Positions 1 to 7,625 of a stretch of DNA of 64,000 nucleotides are shown here, in pieces. The position numbers and the translations under genes were made by a program. The notes beneath the pieces were generated by a model that did not search any database, was not told the DNA's origin, and saw nothing but the letters and a program-made list of their open reading frames with translations. Within the stretch, counting starts at the first letter, position 1. Each line of letters opens with the position of its first letter. Source of the DNA: Pseudomonadota bacterium. GTDB taxonomy: Bacteria > Pseudomonadota > Gammaproteobacteria > Pseudomonadales > Pseudohongiellaceae. Location of the stretch: contig JAQBSZ010000014.1 of assembly GCA_027623555.1 (NCBI GenBank), positions 1 to 64,000 of the forward strand, read 5' to 3'.

Positions 1-1
1 T

Positions 2-991
2 CTTTGCGAGGCGGAGATTATGTACCTTGGCCGCAAAGGCTTCAGAGACGTAAGGCCTAACGAAACATCTAAAGCGTCTCAGTACTACCCAACAAGCAAG
101 TTCATAAAGCTATTTAGCTCATCGCTTTATTCCACCTATGGTGACTTCAGTGACTATGAGCCTCTTAAGTTTGACCGCTTTGAGGCTGCAGACATGCCCT
201 CAGCAACAACGGTCAAAGAATGGCAGCGAATATTGACGCGTTATAACGAGTTCATGCTTGACCATACATGGGCAATGAAGAACCCAAGTAGTCGCAGTCT
301 TAAGGACTTTGCAGGGAGAAGTGGGCGTATTAACAACTATTATCAAAACCTTGTTAATAGACGTATTCCGTTACGGACCAGTACGCTTATTGACGGAGAA
401 GCAATAGTAGAGCCTGACTTCTCTTGTAATCATCTTCGTATGGCTTCGTACATTGTCGGTGAAGAGCTACCTGCCGATCCTTACAGTGACATTGCCAAAG
501 AAACAGGTTTATCCAGAGACAAGATTAAAACAGTTATTACCAAATGCTTTGGTGCAGTAACCGCAGGACGCTCTAAAGGTAAGCTGATAAGGGATGCTAG
601 CTTAGATAAAAGGTCACCAATGGGCGTTGATGACTTTAAAGCCATACTGTCATCCATCGAAGGCAATTATCCTTGGGTAACAAGACGTAAGCTATTCTTT
701 AATGACGTTGGCACGCGCATGCAGTGGCTAGAAGGTGAAATTGCGTTAAAGATGCTGCAATGGGCTACAGAAGAGCAAATACCGTTACTTGCAGTACATG
801 ATGCTTTTGCCGTTAGAGACATCGATGGCTCTAACACCAATAAAAGGATGCTAGAGGTGTGGAAAGAGGTAGTAGAAAGGGCTAAGAACGATAGGTTCTT
901 AGAAGCTACACAGTACACAGTCGCAATAGCTCTTGAGCGTAAGAAGGCTCTTAAGGCGCTGAAGGCTGGAGAGACTCTGCAGGTGCTTTAG
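2..991 (+). CDS. Polymerase-like protein with family-A/T7-type palm motifs (5' partial)
   Basis: The frame is open to the window edge, so the N-terminus probably lies outside; the first in-window ATG is at 20. Numbering from that ATG, three blocks resemble the palm of family-A DNA polymerases and single-subunit RNA polymerases. A motif-A-like DFSCNHLR is at 133-140. A motif-B-like TVITKCFG is at 171-178 after R166/K170. A motif-C-like VHDAF is at 259-263, preceded by a helix with IALKMLQW. The two putative catalytic aspartates would be D133 and D261. HD followed by a small residue and F is closer to T7-type RNA polymerases than to the VHDE of DNA polymerase I, while spacing between motifs A and B is shorter than in either. 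Base and codon use is more AT-rich than downstream, and the gene lies on the 3' side of tRNA-Leu, both fitting a mobile element. The substrate is unknown and the polymerase assignment is inference. Confidence 0.6.
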   Translation, partial: LCEAEIMYLGRKGFRDVRPNETSKASQYYPTSKFIKLFSSSLYSTYGDFSDYEPLKFDRFEAADMPSATTVKEWQRILTRYNEFMLDHTWAMKNPSSRSLKDFAGRSGRINNYYQNLVNRRIPLRTSTLIDGEAIVEPDFSCNHLRMASYIVGEELPADPYSDIAKETGLSRDKIKTVITKCFGAVTAGRSKGKLIRDASLDKRSPMGVDDFKAILSSIEGNYPWVTRRKLFFNDVGTRMQWLEGEIALKMLQWATEEQIPLLAVHDAFAVRDIDGSNTNKRMLEVWKEVVERAKNDRFLEATQYTVAIALERKKALKALKAGETLQVL

Positions 992-1091
992 CACTAGCAT
1001 GTACACTAAACGCTATAGCAGTCACGCAAGACAGCGCGGAGTGAGCTAGGGAATCTATATTTCATTTTCTCTAATATGGGCATCACTAAGT

Positions 1092-1976
1092 CTATTGGTT
1101 TAAATGCTTCTCAAACCACGCGAGTCGCGCTGCGTTCGCAATCTTAGCGTTCTCACCACCGAAACCGTGTTTCCCGCCACTTATAACAATCAGTTCCGAC
1201 GGTACGTCAAACTTCTTGAGCGTTGCCAACATTGCATGCGAATGTGTCACATGCACTAATGGATCAGCATCTCCGTGGATCAGCAATACCGGTGGATCGT
1301 TGCTATCAACATGCGTAATTGGCGACATCATCGGAATCATCGCTTCGTCATAATCCAGAGCCGGAAATCGTTGCATTAATTCGTCTTGCTCGACTTCATT
1401 AATTATTCCCTGTGCCTCTGCTTGATCCGATCTGAAATCTACTGGCGGGAAATACGCCACTATCGTAGCTACCGTATTATCCTGCTGCATTACCGGATTG
1501 CGCGCGTCAGCCTTTCCGCTGTCTGAATTTAGACCAACCATGAGAGACAGATGACCGCCTGCACTTCCTCCGGTTAAACCGATTCGATGGCTATCTATCT
1601 GATAGGTGTCGGCATTTGCCTTAATGTGCCTTACGGCCATATCGACATCCGAATATGCGTCGGGCACTTTATATAGCGGGGCACTTCCGTGATAGACAGG
1701 AATCATTGTAAAACCTGCTTCCAACATATCGGCAAATTGGTTTGCTCTAGTTTCTGGCGCGCCCCACGAGGAATACCATCCGCCACTCATCATAAAGACT
1801 ATTGCTGCTCCGTTTGCATTCTCTGGCTGTAAAACATCGTAAGTTAGCGCCATGCCATCTTTTCGCCCATAGATGACATCACTTATGTAAGATACTTCAG
1901 CTGCGTTAACAGCCTCCGTTAGAATCATGCAAAATCCACTTGCGAGTATTAACACTTTTCCTATACTTTTCTTCAT
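1092..1976 (-). CDS. Secreted alpha/beta hydrolase (esterase/lipase-like)
   Basis: The 294-aa protein opens with a signal peptide (MKKSIGKVLILASGF, cleavage likely near NAAE). The body is an alpha/beta-hydrolase of the BD-FAE/carboxylesterase type: oxyanion-region GGW near 65, nucleophile elbow GGSAGG, acid in HGDADPLV, and the catalytic histidine in GGKHGFGG near the C-terminus. It probably hydrolyses small esters or acyl-sugars in the periplasm; the substrate cannot be read from sequence. It stands alone, opposite to the polymerase-like gene and codirectional with the GFA gene. It lies in the AT-richer segment beyond tRNA-Leu, so it may belong to the integrated element. Confidence 0.85.
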   Translation of the reverse strand: MKKSIGKVLILASGFCMILTEAVNAAEVSYISDVIYGRKDGMALTYDVLQPENANGAAIVFMMSGGWYSSWGAPETRANQFADMLEAGFTMIPVYHGSAPLYKVPDAYSDVDMAVRHIKANADTYQIDSHRIGLTGGSAGGHLSLMVGLNSDSGKADARNPVMQQDNTVATIVAYFPPVDFRSDQAEAQGIINEVEQDELMQRFPALDYDEAMIPMMSPITHVDSNDPPVLLIHGDADPLVHVTHSHAMLATLKKFDVPSELIVISGGKHGFGGENAKIANAARLAWFEKHLNQ

Positions 1977-2022
1977 TGCCTACTTCTCCCGAGATTCTAA
2001 TATTTACTCGATCTGCTAATTG

Positions 2023-2445
2023 CTAATTTTGAGGGTTGTGTTCAAAAGCTGGTAGCTCTTCTCGTACAGCATCCCAGTGCCGAGCTGAAGATTTCCAAAT
2101 ACTAGCGTTAACCGTCACCCATGACGAGTCATCAAGACTCCCTGCTTTTATCAGTTTAATACCTTCCCAACCCTCAAGACCAACTACTACGCTCATGACC
2201 GGCGAACCGCAGTTTTCGCAGAACCCTCTATTCACTGTTGCCCCATCAGTGCCCACAACTGAATAGTATTTAAGCGTTCCTTTGACCGTCAGGCTAGATT
2301 CAGGAATGGCTATGATTGTCGCCTTGCCTGAGCCTGTCGACTTCTGACAGTCTAAGCAATGGCAATGCATTGCTGTGACCACAGCGTCCTGCTCTAGTCC
2401 GTACGATATAGCGCCACACAGGCAGCCTCCAGTATGTGTAGTCAT
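2023..2445 (-). CDS. GFA-family zinc protein (CENP-V/Gfa fold)
   Basis: The 140-aa length and cysteine pattern fit the GFA family: GGCLCG at the N-terminus, CHCLDCQ near 28-34, and CENCGSP near 76. These cysteines bind zinc in family members. The family name comes from a glutathione-dependent formaldehyde-activating enzyme, but most members have no proven reaction, so only the fold is asserted. It is 46 bp upstream of the secreted hydrolase on the same strand and could share a transcript. No membrane segment or signal peptide is seen, so it is probably cytoplasmic. Confidence 0.85.
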   Translation of the reverse strand: MTTHTGGCLCGAISYGLEQDAVVTAMHCHCLDCQKSTGSGKATIIAIPESSLTVKGTLKYYSVVGTDGATVNRGFCENCGSPVMSVVVGLEGWEGIKLIKAGSLDDSSWVTVNASIWKSSARHWDAVREELPAFEHNPQN

Positions 2446-2747
2446 AGCATCTTTCCATTCAGCAGTTTAGATTAGGCTAGAAGGCAACTTTGCTTGTAGT
2501 GCAAAGTAAATAGCGATGAATAGCCCCCAATTTACTGGATCAATTCGATAACAGGCAAGTGAAATCAGCCTATTAAATGTCTGCGCAGGTACGGCAACAA
2601 TCTCCAACGCCATCCAACCACCCCCGCCCTTGTTATGATGCCACCCTTGCTTTTATCTACATTTTTATCTACAAAAGGGTTTCGCGGGAATTAGATAGGG
2701 CTGAAAAGCCTGTATATAAAGCGTCTTTTGGGGAGTTACAGAAGTGA
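2446..2747. other. Gene-free junction between GFA gene and tRNA-Leu
   Basis: No supportable ORF is present. The stretch lies immediately 3' of tRNA-Leu in the tRNA's own orientation, where tRNA-targeting integrative elements carry their attachment region. It contains a close direct repeat at 2651-2673 and is AT-rich near the tRNA. No integrase gene is in the window. Confidence 0.5.
2651..2673. repeat. Paired 11-bp direct repeat TTTTATCTACA near tRNA 3' end
   Basis: TTTTATCTACA occurs at 2651-2661 and again at 2663-2673, a 12-bp period. Two short direct repeats about 75-100 bp from the tRNA 3' end resemble arm-type binding sites of tyrosine integrases at tRNA attachment sites. That role is inferred from position only. 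Confidence 0.45.
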
Positions 2748-2834
2748 TGGTGCCCAGAAGAGGACTTGAACCTCCACGACCTTTCGATCACTAGCACCTG
2801 AAGCTAGCGCGTCTACCAATTCCGCCATCTGGGC
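2748..2834 (-). tRNA. tRNA-Leu (anticodon CAG)
   Basis: Read on the minus strand this is an 87-nt class II tRNA with encoded CCA. The acceptor stem is GCCCAGA with TCTGGGC, the D-loop has GGAATTGGTAGAC, the anticodon stem CTAGC/GCTAG encloses loop TTCAGGT (anticodon CAG), there is a long variable arm, and the T-arm is GGTTCAAGTCC. It diverges from rnr. A tRNA-Leu beside rnr is also found in Pseudomonas. Its 3' end faces the AT-richer lower-coordinate segment, so it is a plausible integration site. Confidence 0.97.
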
Positions 2835-2898
2835 ATTTCGATCTACTGAATACTCAGCAGAGTTACTACAATAACTTACGAATCAGCAGCCTGTCGGC

Positions 2899-3060
2899 TG
2901 CAGTCTACCAATTCCCCCAGCCACCAATCACAGATTGGTGTCGTTCGAGCCGCGCTGAAAGCTGTCGCTTTCAAAACGCTTGCTCTCATCCAGCCACCAA
3001 TCATAGATTGGTGGCGTTCGCCTGCGCGCAAAGCTGTCGCTTCGCATACTACGCTTGGCT
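2899..3060. repeat. Two-copy hairpin-bearing tandem repeat, tRNA-Leu/rnr intergenic
   Basis: Two diverged copies of a roughly 75-80 bp unit occupy this stretch. Each starts with a near-perfect palindrome, CCACCAATCA then AGATTGGTG(G), at 2921-2940 and 2996-3014, followed by CGTTCG. Each then has a second small hairpin around AAAGC-TGTC-GCTTT or AAGC-TGTC-GCTT. The left flank at 2904-2918 repeats a piece of the adjacent tRNA-Leu 5' half (GTCTACCAATTCC), suggesting duplication from the tRNA region. No protein is supported here. Confidence 0.6.
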
Positions 3061-3128
3061 CACCCAAGAGCAGGGGAGCGGAACTCTAACCAGAGAGCCA
3101 GAATCTGTCAACTATCTCCGCAATATCG

Positions 3129-3157
3129 CAGACATTGTAATATTTGGAGTGTATACT
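3129..3157 (+). promoter_or_regulatory. Candidate sigma70 promoter of rnr
   Basis: CAGACA (3129-3134) and TATACT (3152-3157) are separated by 17 bp. A start site 6-8 nt after the -10 would fall only a few bases before the preferred rnr ATG at 3170, giving an almost leaderless mRNA. No Shine-Dalgarno is visible before that ATG, which agrees with this. Confidence 0.45.
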
Positions 3158-3169
3158 CCGCCCAAATCT

Positions 3170-5710
3170 ATGCCCTCCCGTACGTCCAAACCACGAAACT
3201 CCACCGAATCCTTTGCCAAACGCGAAGAGAGTTCCTATTCCCATGAGATACCCAGCCGGGACCAGATAATTCAACATCTGGAGAAGGTTGGAAAGCCGGT
3301 CGCCCATGACAAGCTCTGCAAACAACTGCACCTGAAGGCTGAAGAGGAGATCGAAGGCTTGCGCCGCCGGCTCATCGCCATGAGCAGGGATGGGCAGTTG
3401 ATCAGCAATCGTCGCGGTGTCTATGGGCTGGCTGCCCATATGGATCTCATCAAGGGGCGCGTTCAGGGTATTAAGGAAGGCTATGGATTCTTCGTTCCTG
3501 ACGATGGCTCCGGTGATTTTTTCCTGAATGTCCGAGAAATGGAAAGACTGTTCGATGGCGATACGGTGCTGGCCAGGTTCACTGGTTTAGACAGTCGTGG
3601 TCGTAAGGAAGGCACAATTGTCGAGATATTGCAGCGGCGTTTCACGGAAATTGTGGGTCGATTCTACAGTGAACATGGATTAGGAATAGTAGTCCCTGAC
3701 AGCAAGCGAATTACCCACGAGATTCTAATTCCCCAGCAGCACGTTGGAAACGCCAGGGATGGTCAATTCGTTGTTGCCGAAATAATTGAGTATCCAGCAC
3801 GACGCCGCAAAGCCATCGCCCGCATCGTCGAAGTGTTAGGTGATGTTTCAACGCCGGGGCTCGAGATCGACATTGCGGTGCGCAGCCACGACATTCCACA
3901 TCAATGGCCAGCGCAGGTAAATAAGGAAACTTCCAACCTGCCGGCAGAGGTTTCGCAGCAAGATCACGAGGGGCGATTTGATCTGCGAGACGTCCCGTTT
4001 GTCACTATCGATGGTGAAGATGCCAAGGATTTCGATGATGCCGTATTTACTCATCGACACCAGCGCGGCAACTGGACGCTCTACGTGGCGATTGCCGATG
4101 TCTCGCACTATGTGTCCATTAATAGCGCTCTCAATGAAGAGGCAATAAACAGAGGCACTTCGGTTTATTTTCCCGGTCACGTAATCCCGATGTTGCCCGA
4201 ACAGCTTTCCAATGGACTCTGTTCGTTAAAACCCCGAGTCGACCGGCTCGCGATGGTTTGTGAGATGGAAATTTCCGCCACAGGTGAAATGACAGACTAC
4301 TCATTCTACGAAGCCGTCATTCATTCCCATGCGCGACTGACCTATTCTGAAGTCGCGGACATCGTCCAGGTGCCCCAGACGGATGCGCAACAGAATTTGC
4401 AATCCAGGCAAAGAGACCGCCACTCTAGAGTCTTGCCTCATCTGGAAAATCTCTACTCGCTTTTTCAGGCTTTGCATGAAAACAGAAAACGCCAGGGTGC
4501 GATGGATTTTGAATCCACAGAGACTCGCATCGTGTTTGGGGAAGACAGGAAGATCCGCGAGATTGTTCCTGTTGAACGCACCGATGCCCACAGATTGATC
4601 GAAGAATGCATGCTCAGCGCCAATGTCGCCACAGCCCAATTGCTGGAAGAATCGAAAATACCGGCGCTCTACCGTGTGCATGCGGGCCCGAACCCGGACA
4701 AGCTGGTGAATCTCCGGGAATTTCTAGGTGGCCTCGGCCTGTATCTCGGCGGCGGAGAAGAACCTTCTACTTCAGACTACCAGCAGGTACTTCAAGTCGT
4801 GACAGGACGTCCGGACCGGCACTTGCTACAGACGATGCTGATTCGCTCGATGATGCAGGCGATTTATCAACCGGAAAACCTTGGGCATTTTGGCCTCGGA
4901 TTCCCAGCTTATACCCACTTCACTTCGCCTATTCGACGCTACCCGGATTTACTGGTACATCGTGCGATACGCTTTCTCATCAGAAATCGCGCGGGTGTAC
5001 ATGTGAAGAAACATGCTGCGGCTGGGCCGTTAGCCCAGAATGAAATCTACCCCTACAACAAATCGGAGATGGAAAACTTCGGCGTAATCTGTTCGGTTGC
5101 AGAACGACGTGCTGATGCTGCCAGTTACAGTGTCATCGATTGGTTGAAGTGTGAATACATGCAAGATCATGTTGGCAGTGAATTTGAAGGCACGATTTCC
5201 TCTGTCACCAGTTTTGGCCTGTTTGTCGAGTTGCGTGATGTCTATATCGAAGGACTGGTGCACATCACGGCATTGAGTAACGATTATTACCACTTCGATC
5301 CGATACGTCATTGCCTGGAAGGAGAGCGCCGGCATAACATTTATCGGCTGGGCGATAGCGTCCAGGTAAAGGTTGTGAGAGTCGATCTCGATGAGAAGAA
5401 GATCGATCTGCAAATGATTGCCAGTAACTCTTCTACCGCTCCATCGAAAGCGGGCAGGCGCAACAAGCAGAAAGACACTGGGCGAAAAGCACACAGCAGC
5501 CCAGCTGATGCGCGCACAAAAAGAACGGGTAAGAAAAAGAAAGACAGGAAACCGGGAGAGAAAAAAGGAAAACCAGTCGCGAGGAAGTCCTCCGCAAGTT
5601 CTCCAAAGAAGCAGGCTGCCCCCAAGAAGGGCAGTAAGAAAACTGCAGCGAAACCACCCGGGAAAACGCCACAAAATAACAAGAGAAGGCGAACACGCGG
5701 TGACCGATAA
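3170..5710 (+). CDS. rnr: Ribonuclease R
   Basis: RNase R is a 3'-5' processive exoribonuclease that degrades structured RNA, rRNA and tmRNA-tagged messages. Numbering from ATG 3170 (846 aa), there is an N-terminal helix-turn-helix-like segment, two cold-shock domains, the RNB catalytic domain with DGEDAKDFDDAV near 281-292 (metal-binding aspartates), the FTSPIRRYPDLLVH block, and an S1 domain from about 668. A long Lys/Arg/Ser-rich basic tail covers roughly 755-846. The frame stays open upstream to 3008, but the extra 54 residues lie in the intergenic hairpin repeat and resemble nothing, so the later ATG is preferred. It overlaps rlmB by 11 nt. Confidence 0.96.
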   Translation: MPSRTSKPRNSTESFAKREESSYSHEIPSRDQIIQHLEKVGKPVAHDKLCKQLHLKAEEEIEGLRRRLIAMSRDGQLISNRRGVYGLAAHMDLIKGRVQGIKEGYGFFVPDDGSGDFFLNVREMERLFDGDTVLARFTGLDSRGRKEGTIVEILQRRFTEIVGRFYSEHGLGIVVPDSKRITHEILIPQQHVGNARDGQFVVAEIIEYPARRRKAIARIVEVLGDVSTPGLEIDIAVRSHDIPHQWPAQVNKETSNLPAEVSQQDHEGRFDLRDVPFVTIDGEDAKDFDDAVFTHRHQRGNWTLYVAIADVSHYVSINSALNEEAINRGTSVYFPGHVIPMLPEQLSNGLCSLKPRVDRLAMVCEMEISATGEMTDYSFYEAVIHSHARLTYSEVADIVQVPQTDAQQNLQSRQRDRHSRVLPHLENLYSLFQALHENRKRQGAMDFESTETRIVFGEDRKIREIVPVERTDAHRLIEECMLSANVATAQLLEESKIPALYRVHAGPNPDKLVNLREFLGGLGLYLGGGEEPSTSDYQQVLQVVTGRPDRHLLQTMLIRSMMQAIYQPENLGHFGLGFPAYTHFTSPIRRYPDLLVHRAIRFLIRNRAGVHVKKHAAAGPLAQNEIYPYNKSEMENFGVICSVAERRADAASYSVIDWLKCEYMQDHVGSEFEGTISSVTSFGLFVELRDVYIEGLVHITALSNDYYHFDPIRHCLEGERRHNIYRLGDSVQVKVVRVDLDEKKIDLQMIASNSSTAPSKAGRRNKQKDTGRKAHSSPADARTKRTGKKKKDRKPGEKKGKPVARKSSASSPKKQAAPKKGSKKTAAKPPGKTPQNNKRRRTRGDR

Positions 5711-6446
5711 ACAGGATCTGATCATCGGAATTCATGCCGTGTCGGAACTGCTTAAACAGGGCGCCGGAGCAGTCAACCGGGTGATGTTCCAGTCCGGCCG
5801 CAAGGACAACCGCCTGCAGGAGTTGCGGCGAGTGGCAAGAAAGGCCGGTATCACCATAGAAGAACTTGGCAAAGATGAAATGGACCGGCAGGTCGCTGGA
5901 GTGCATCAGGGTGTGGCTGCCGTGGTTGAAGGTGAAAAAAGAGCGCTGGATGAGAAGGCACTGTTTCAATTGTTAAAGGAGTTGCAGACTGATCCGCTGC
6001 TGTTAATCCTGGATGAAGTAACCGATCCCCATAACCTTGGTGCCTGCCTGCGTACCGCCGATGCCGCCGGTGTCCATGCGGTAATCATTCCCAAGGATCG
6101 TTCAGCAAGCCTGAATGCAACAGTCAGAAAGGTAGCTAGCGGCGCCGCCGAATCGGTAGACCTGGTAACAGTCACCAACCTGGCGCGCTGTCTGCAACAA
6201 CTAAAAGAACAGGGCATCTGGCTGGTGGGCACGGACGACCAGTCGGAAACCTCTCTGTATCAGCAGGAACTGACCGGTCCGCTGGCCCTGGTCATGGGCT
6301 CTGAAGGATCCGGATTGCGACGCCTGACCCGGGAAATGTGCGATTATCTGGTGGCAATCCCGATGGCCGGAGCGCTCAGCAGCCTCAATGTGTCCGTGGC
6401 TACTGGCGTCGCGCTATTCGAAGCCGTCCGCCAGCGGCAAATTTAG
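5700..6446 (+). CDS. rlmB: 23S rRNA (guanosine-2'-O-)-methyltransferase RlmB
   Basis: This is a SpoU/TrmH-family (SPOUT) enzyme that methylates the 2'-O of G2251 in the 23S rRNA P-loop. At 248 aa the length is normal. There is an N-terminal L30e-like substrate-binding domain (IIGIHAVSELLK), then the SPOUT motifs DPHNLGACLRTADAAG, VMGSEGSGLRRL and PMAGALSSLNVSVATG, which form the knotted SAM site. The start is GTG at 5700, inside the last codons of rnr, implying translational coupling. An open frame extends upstream to 5418 but only shadows the basic tail of rnr. Confidence 0.95.
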   Translation: MTDKQDLIIGIHAVSELLKQGAGAVNRVMFQSGRKDNRLQELRRVARKAGITIEELGKDEMDRQVAGVHQGVAAVVEGEKRALDEKALFQLLKELQTDPLLLILDEVTDPHNLGACLRTADAAGVHAVIIPKDRSASLNATVRKVASGAAESVDLVTVTNLARCLQQLKEQGIWLVGTDDQSETSLYQQELTGPLALVMGSEGSGLRRLTREMCDYLVAIPMAGALSSLNVSVATGVALFEAVRQRQI

Positions 6447-6511
6447 ACCCGGGTGGCGTAGCGCAGGGTTGCGGAGCGGGGATTGGGTACCTGGCAGTAC
6501 CGGATTGTTAC

Positions 6512-6540
6512 TTGCATAACCGCTCCGGTTTCACTAGAAT
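6512..6540 (+). promoter_or_regulatory. Sigma70 promoter for the rpsF operon
   Basis: TTGCAT (6512-6517), a 17-bp spacer and TAGAAT (6535-6540) lie about 100 bp before rpsF. The leader has a small stem GGTAG/CTACC around 6555-6572 and a strong AAGGAG before the ATG at 6642. Leaders of rpsF operons in many bacteria bind S6:S18; whether this one does cannot be judged by eye. Confidence 0.65.
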
Positions 6541-6641
6541 CCCCGCTCTTTATCGGTAGGGCCAGGCTCTACCCCACATAACTCCTTGTCTCACCACGCA
6601 CGCCAGTGTTTGCTGGGAGACCAAAACCTTAAGGAGTCTCT

Positions 6642-7208
6642 ATGAGACACTATGAAGTAGTATTCCTCGTGCATCCGGACCAGTCTGAGCAGGTCCCGGG
6701 GATGATTGAGCGCTATTCCCAGTTGATGAATGATAGCGGTGGCAAGATACACCGTATGGAAGACTGGGGGCGTCGTCAGCTTTCTTATCCAATCAATAAA
6801 ATCCACAAGGCCCACTATGTGATGATGAACATAGAGTGTGGAGGTGAGACACTTACAGAACTGACTACACTGTTCCGCTATAACGATGCGGTCTTGCGAA
6901 ACCTTGTTATCAAATGCAAAGAAGCCGTTACCGAAGAATCCCTGATCCTGAAGGGTGAGCGAGAAGGCAAGGAGCGCAAGGCGCGCGCCGAAGCCAAGCG
7001 CAAGATCGAAGACGACGCGGCGGCAGCCGCGGCGGCAGCCATAACTGACGATGTAGAGCTCGATCCCGGTTCCCTGATGGAGGGAGCAGATTCAGATGAG
7101 GATGAGGACAGCGACATCGAGACAGCAGCTGAAGAAAATTCGGAATCCGCTGCAGACCTTTCAGAGGATGCTCAGGATTCCAGTGAAGAAGAGTCTGAAA
7201 AAGAATAA
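6642..7208 (+). CDS. rpsF: 30S ribosomal protein S6 with long acidic tail
   Basis: S6 pairs with S18 on the 30S platform. Residues 1-95 are a standard S6 fold ([14 protein letters not shown] start, [31 protein letters not shown]). The protein continues to 188 aa, against about 131-135 in E. coli. The extension has a charged helix with an alanine run (about 125-133), then an Asp/Glu/Ser-rich tail from about 137 to the end. The start has an AAGGAG Shine-Dalgarno. It is first in the rpsF-rpsR-membrane protein-rplI cluster. The tail is in frame and compositionally simple, hence probably disordered. Confidence 0.97.
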   Translation: MRHYEVVFLVHPDQSEQVPGMIERYSQLMNDSGGKIHRMEDWGRRQLSYPINKIHKAHYVMMNIECGGETLTELTTLFRYNDAVLRNLVIKCKEAVTEESLILKGEREGKERKARAEAKRKIEDDAAAAAAAAITDDVELDPGSLMEGADSDEDEDSDIETAAEENSESAADLSEDAQDSSEEESEKE

Positions 7209-7243
7209 TCTTCACAACAATCTCATAGAACAGGAACACAATT

Positions 7244-7474
7244 ATGGCTCGTTACTTTCGTCGGCGTAAATTCTGTAAATTTACGCAAGAAGGCACAAAA
7301 GAAATTGACTACAAGGATCTGGAAACCTTGAAAGCCTATGTATCTGAAACCGGGAAAATCGTTCCCAGTAGGATCACGGGCACCAAGGCACGCTATCAGC
7401 GTCAGTTGGCAACGGCAATCAAGAGAGCAAGATTTCTGGCACTCATTCCTTACACGGATAGTCACCTGGTTTAA
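7244..7474 (+). CDS. rpsR: 30S ribosomal protein S18
   Basis: At 76 aa this is normal length. It has the typical basic start [13 protein letters not shown] and the conserved core [37 protein letters not shown]18 forms a heterodimer with S6 and binds the central domain of 16S rRNA. It lies 35 bp after rpsF with a GGAAC-type ribosome-binding site and is surely cotranscribed. Confidence 0.98.
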   Translation: MARYFRRRKFCKFTQEGTKEIDYKDLETLKAYVSETGKIVPSRITGTKARYQRQLATAIKRARFLALIPYTDSHLV

Positions 7475-7516
7475 TAGGCAAGAAATAAGCTGTCCAGCTG
7501 ATTTCCAGAGGTAAAC

Positions 7517-7558
7517 ATGCGCGCCCCTACTGAATTTGTGCCAGATAATGCAAATTAA
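7517..7558 (+). CDS. 13-codon ORF copying the start of the downstream membrane gene
   Basis: The sequence around 7508-7540 closely repeats that around 7617-7649: the same GAGGTAAACATG ribosome-binding site and start, followed by a near-identical codon series. Here it encodes a 13-residue peptide (MRAPTEFVPDNAN) and stops at 7556-7558. The downstream gene begins MRGLAEFV. It lies between rpsR and the membrane gene. It could be a leader peptide, a decoy translation start or simply a partial duplication; nothing shows that it is translated beyond the ribosome-binding site. Confidence 0.4.
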   Translation: MRAPTEFVPDNAN

Positions 7559-7625
7559 AGAGAGTGCGGAAGCTCCGTCATTCGGGTAACTGGCATAGCA
7601 ACTCACACTATTCGGAGAGGTAAAC

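Noticed and set aside
5030-5725. A 231-codon open frame antisense to rnr
   Set aside because: It lies opposite the lysine-rich tail and S1 domain of RNase R, where the complement of AAG/AAA codons is stop-poor and gives Phe/Leu-rich nonsense. It has no ribosome-binding site or family features.
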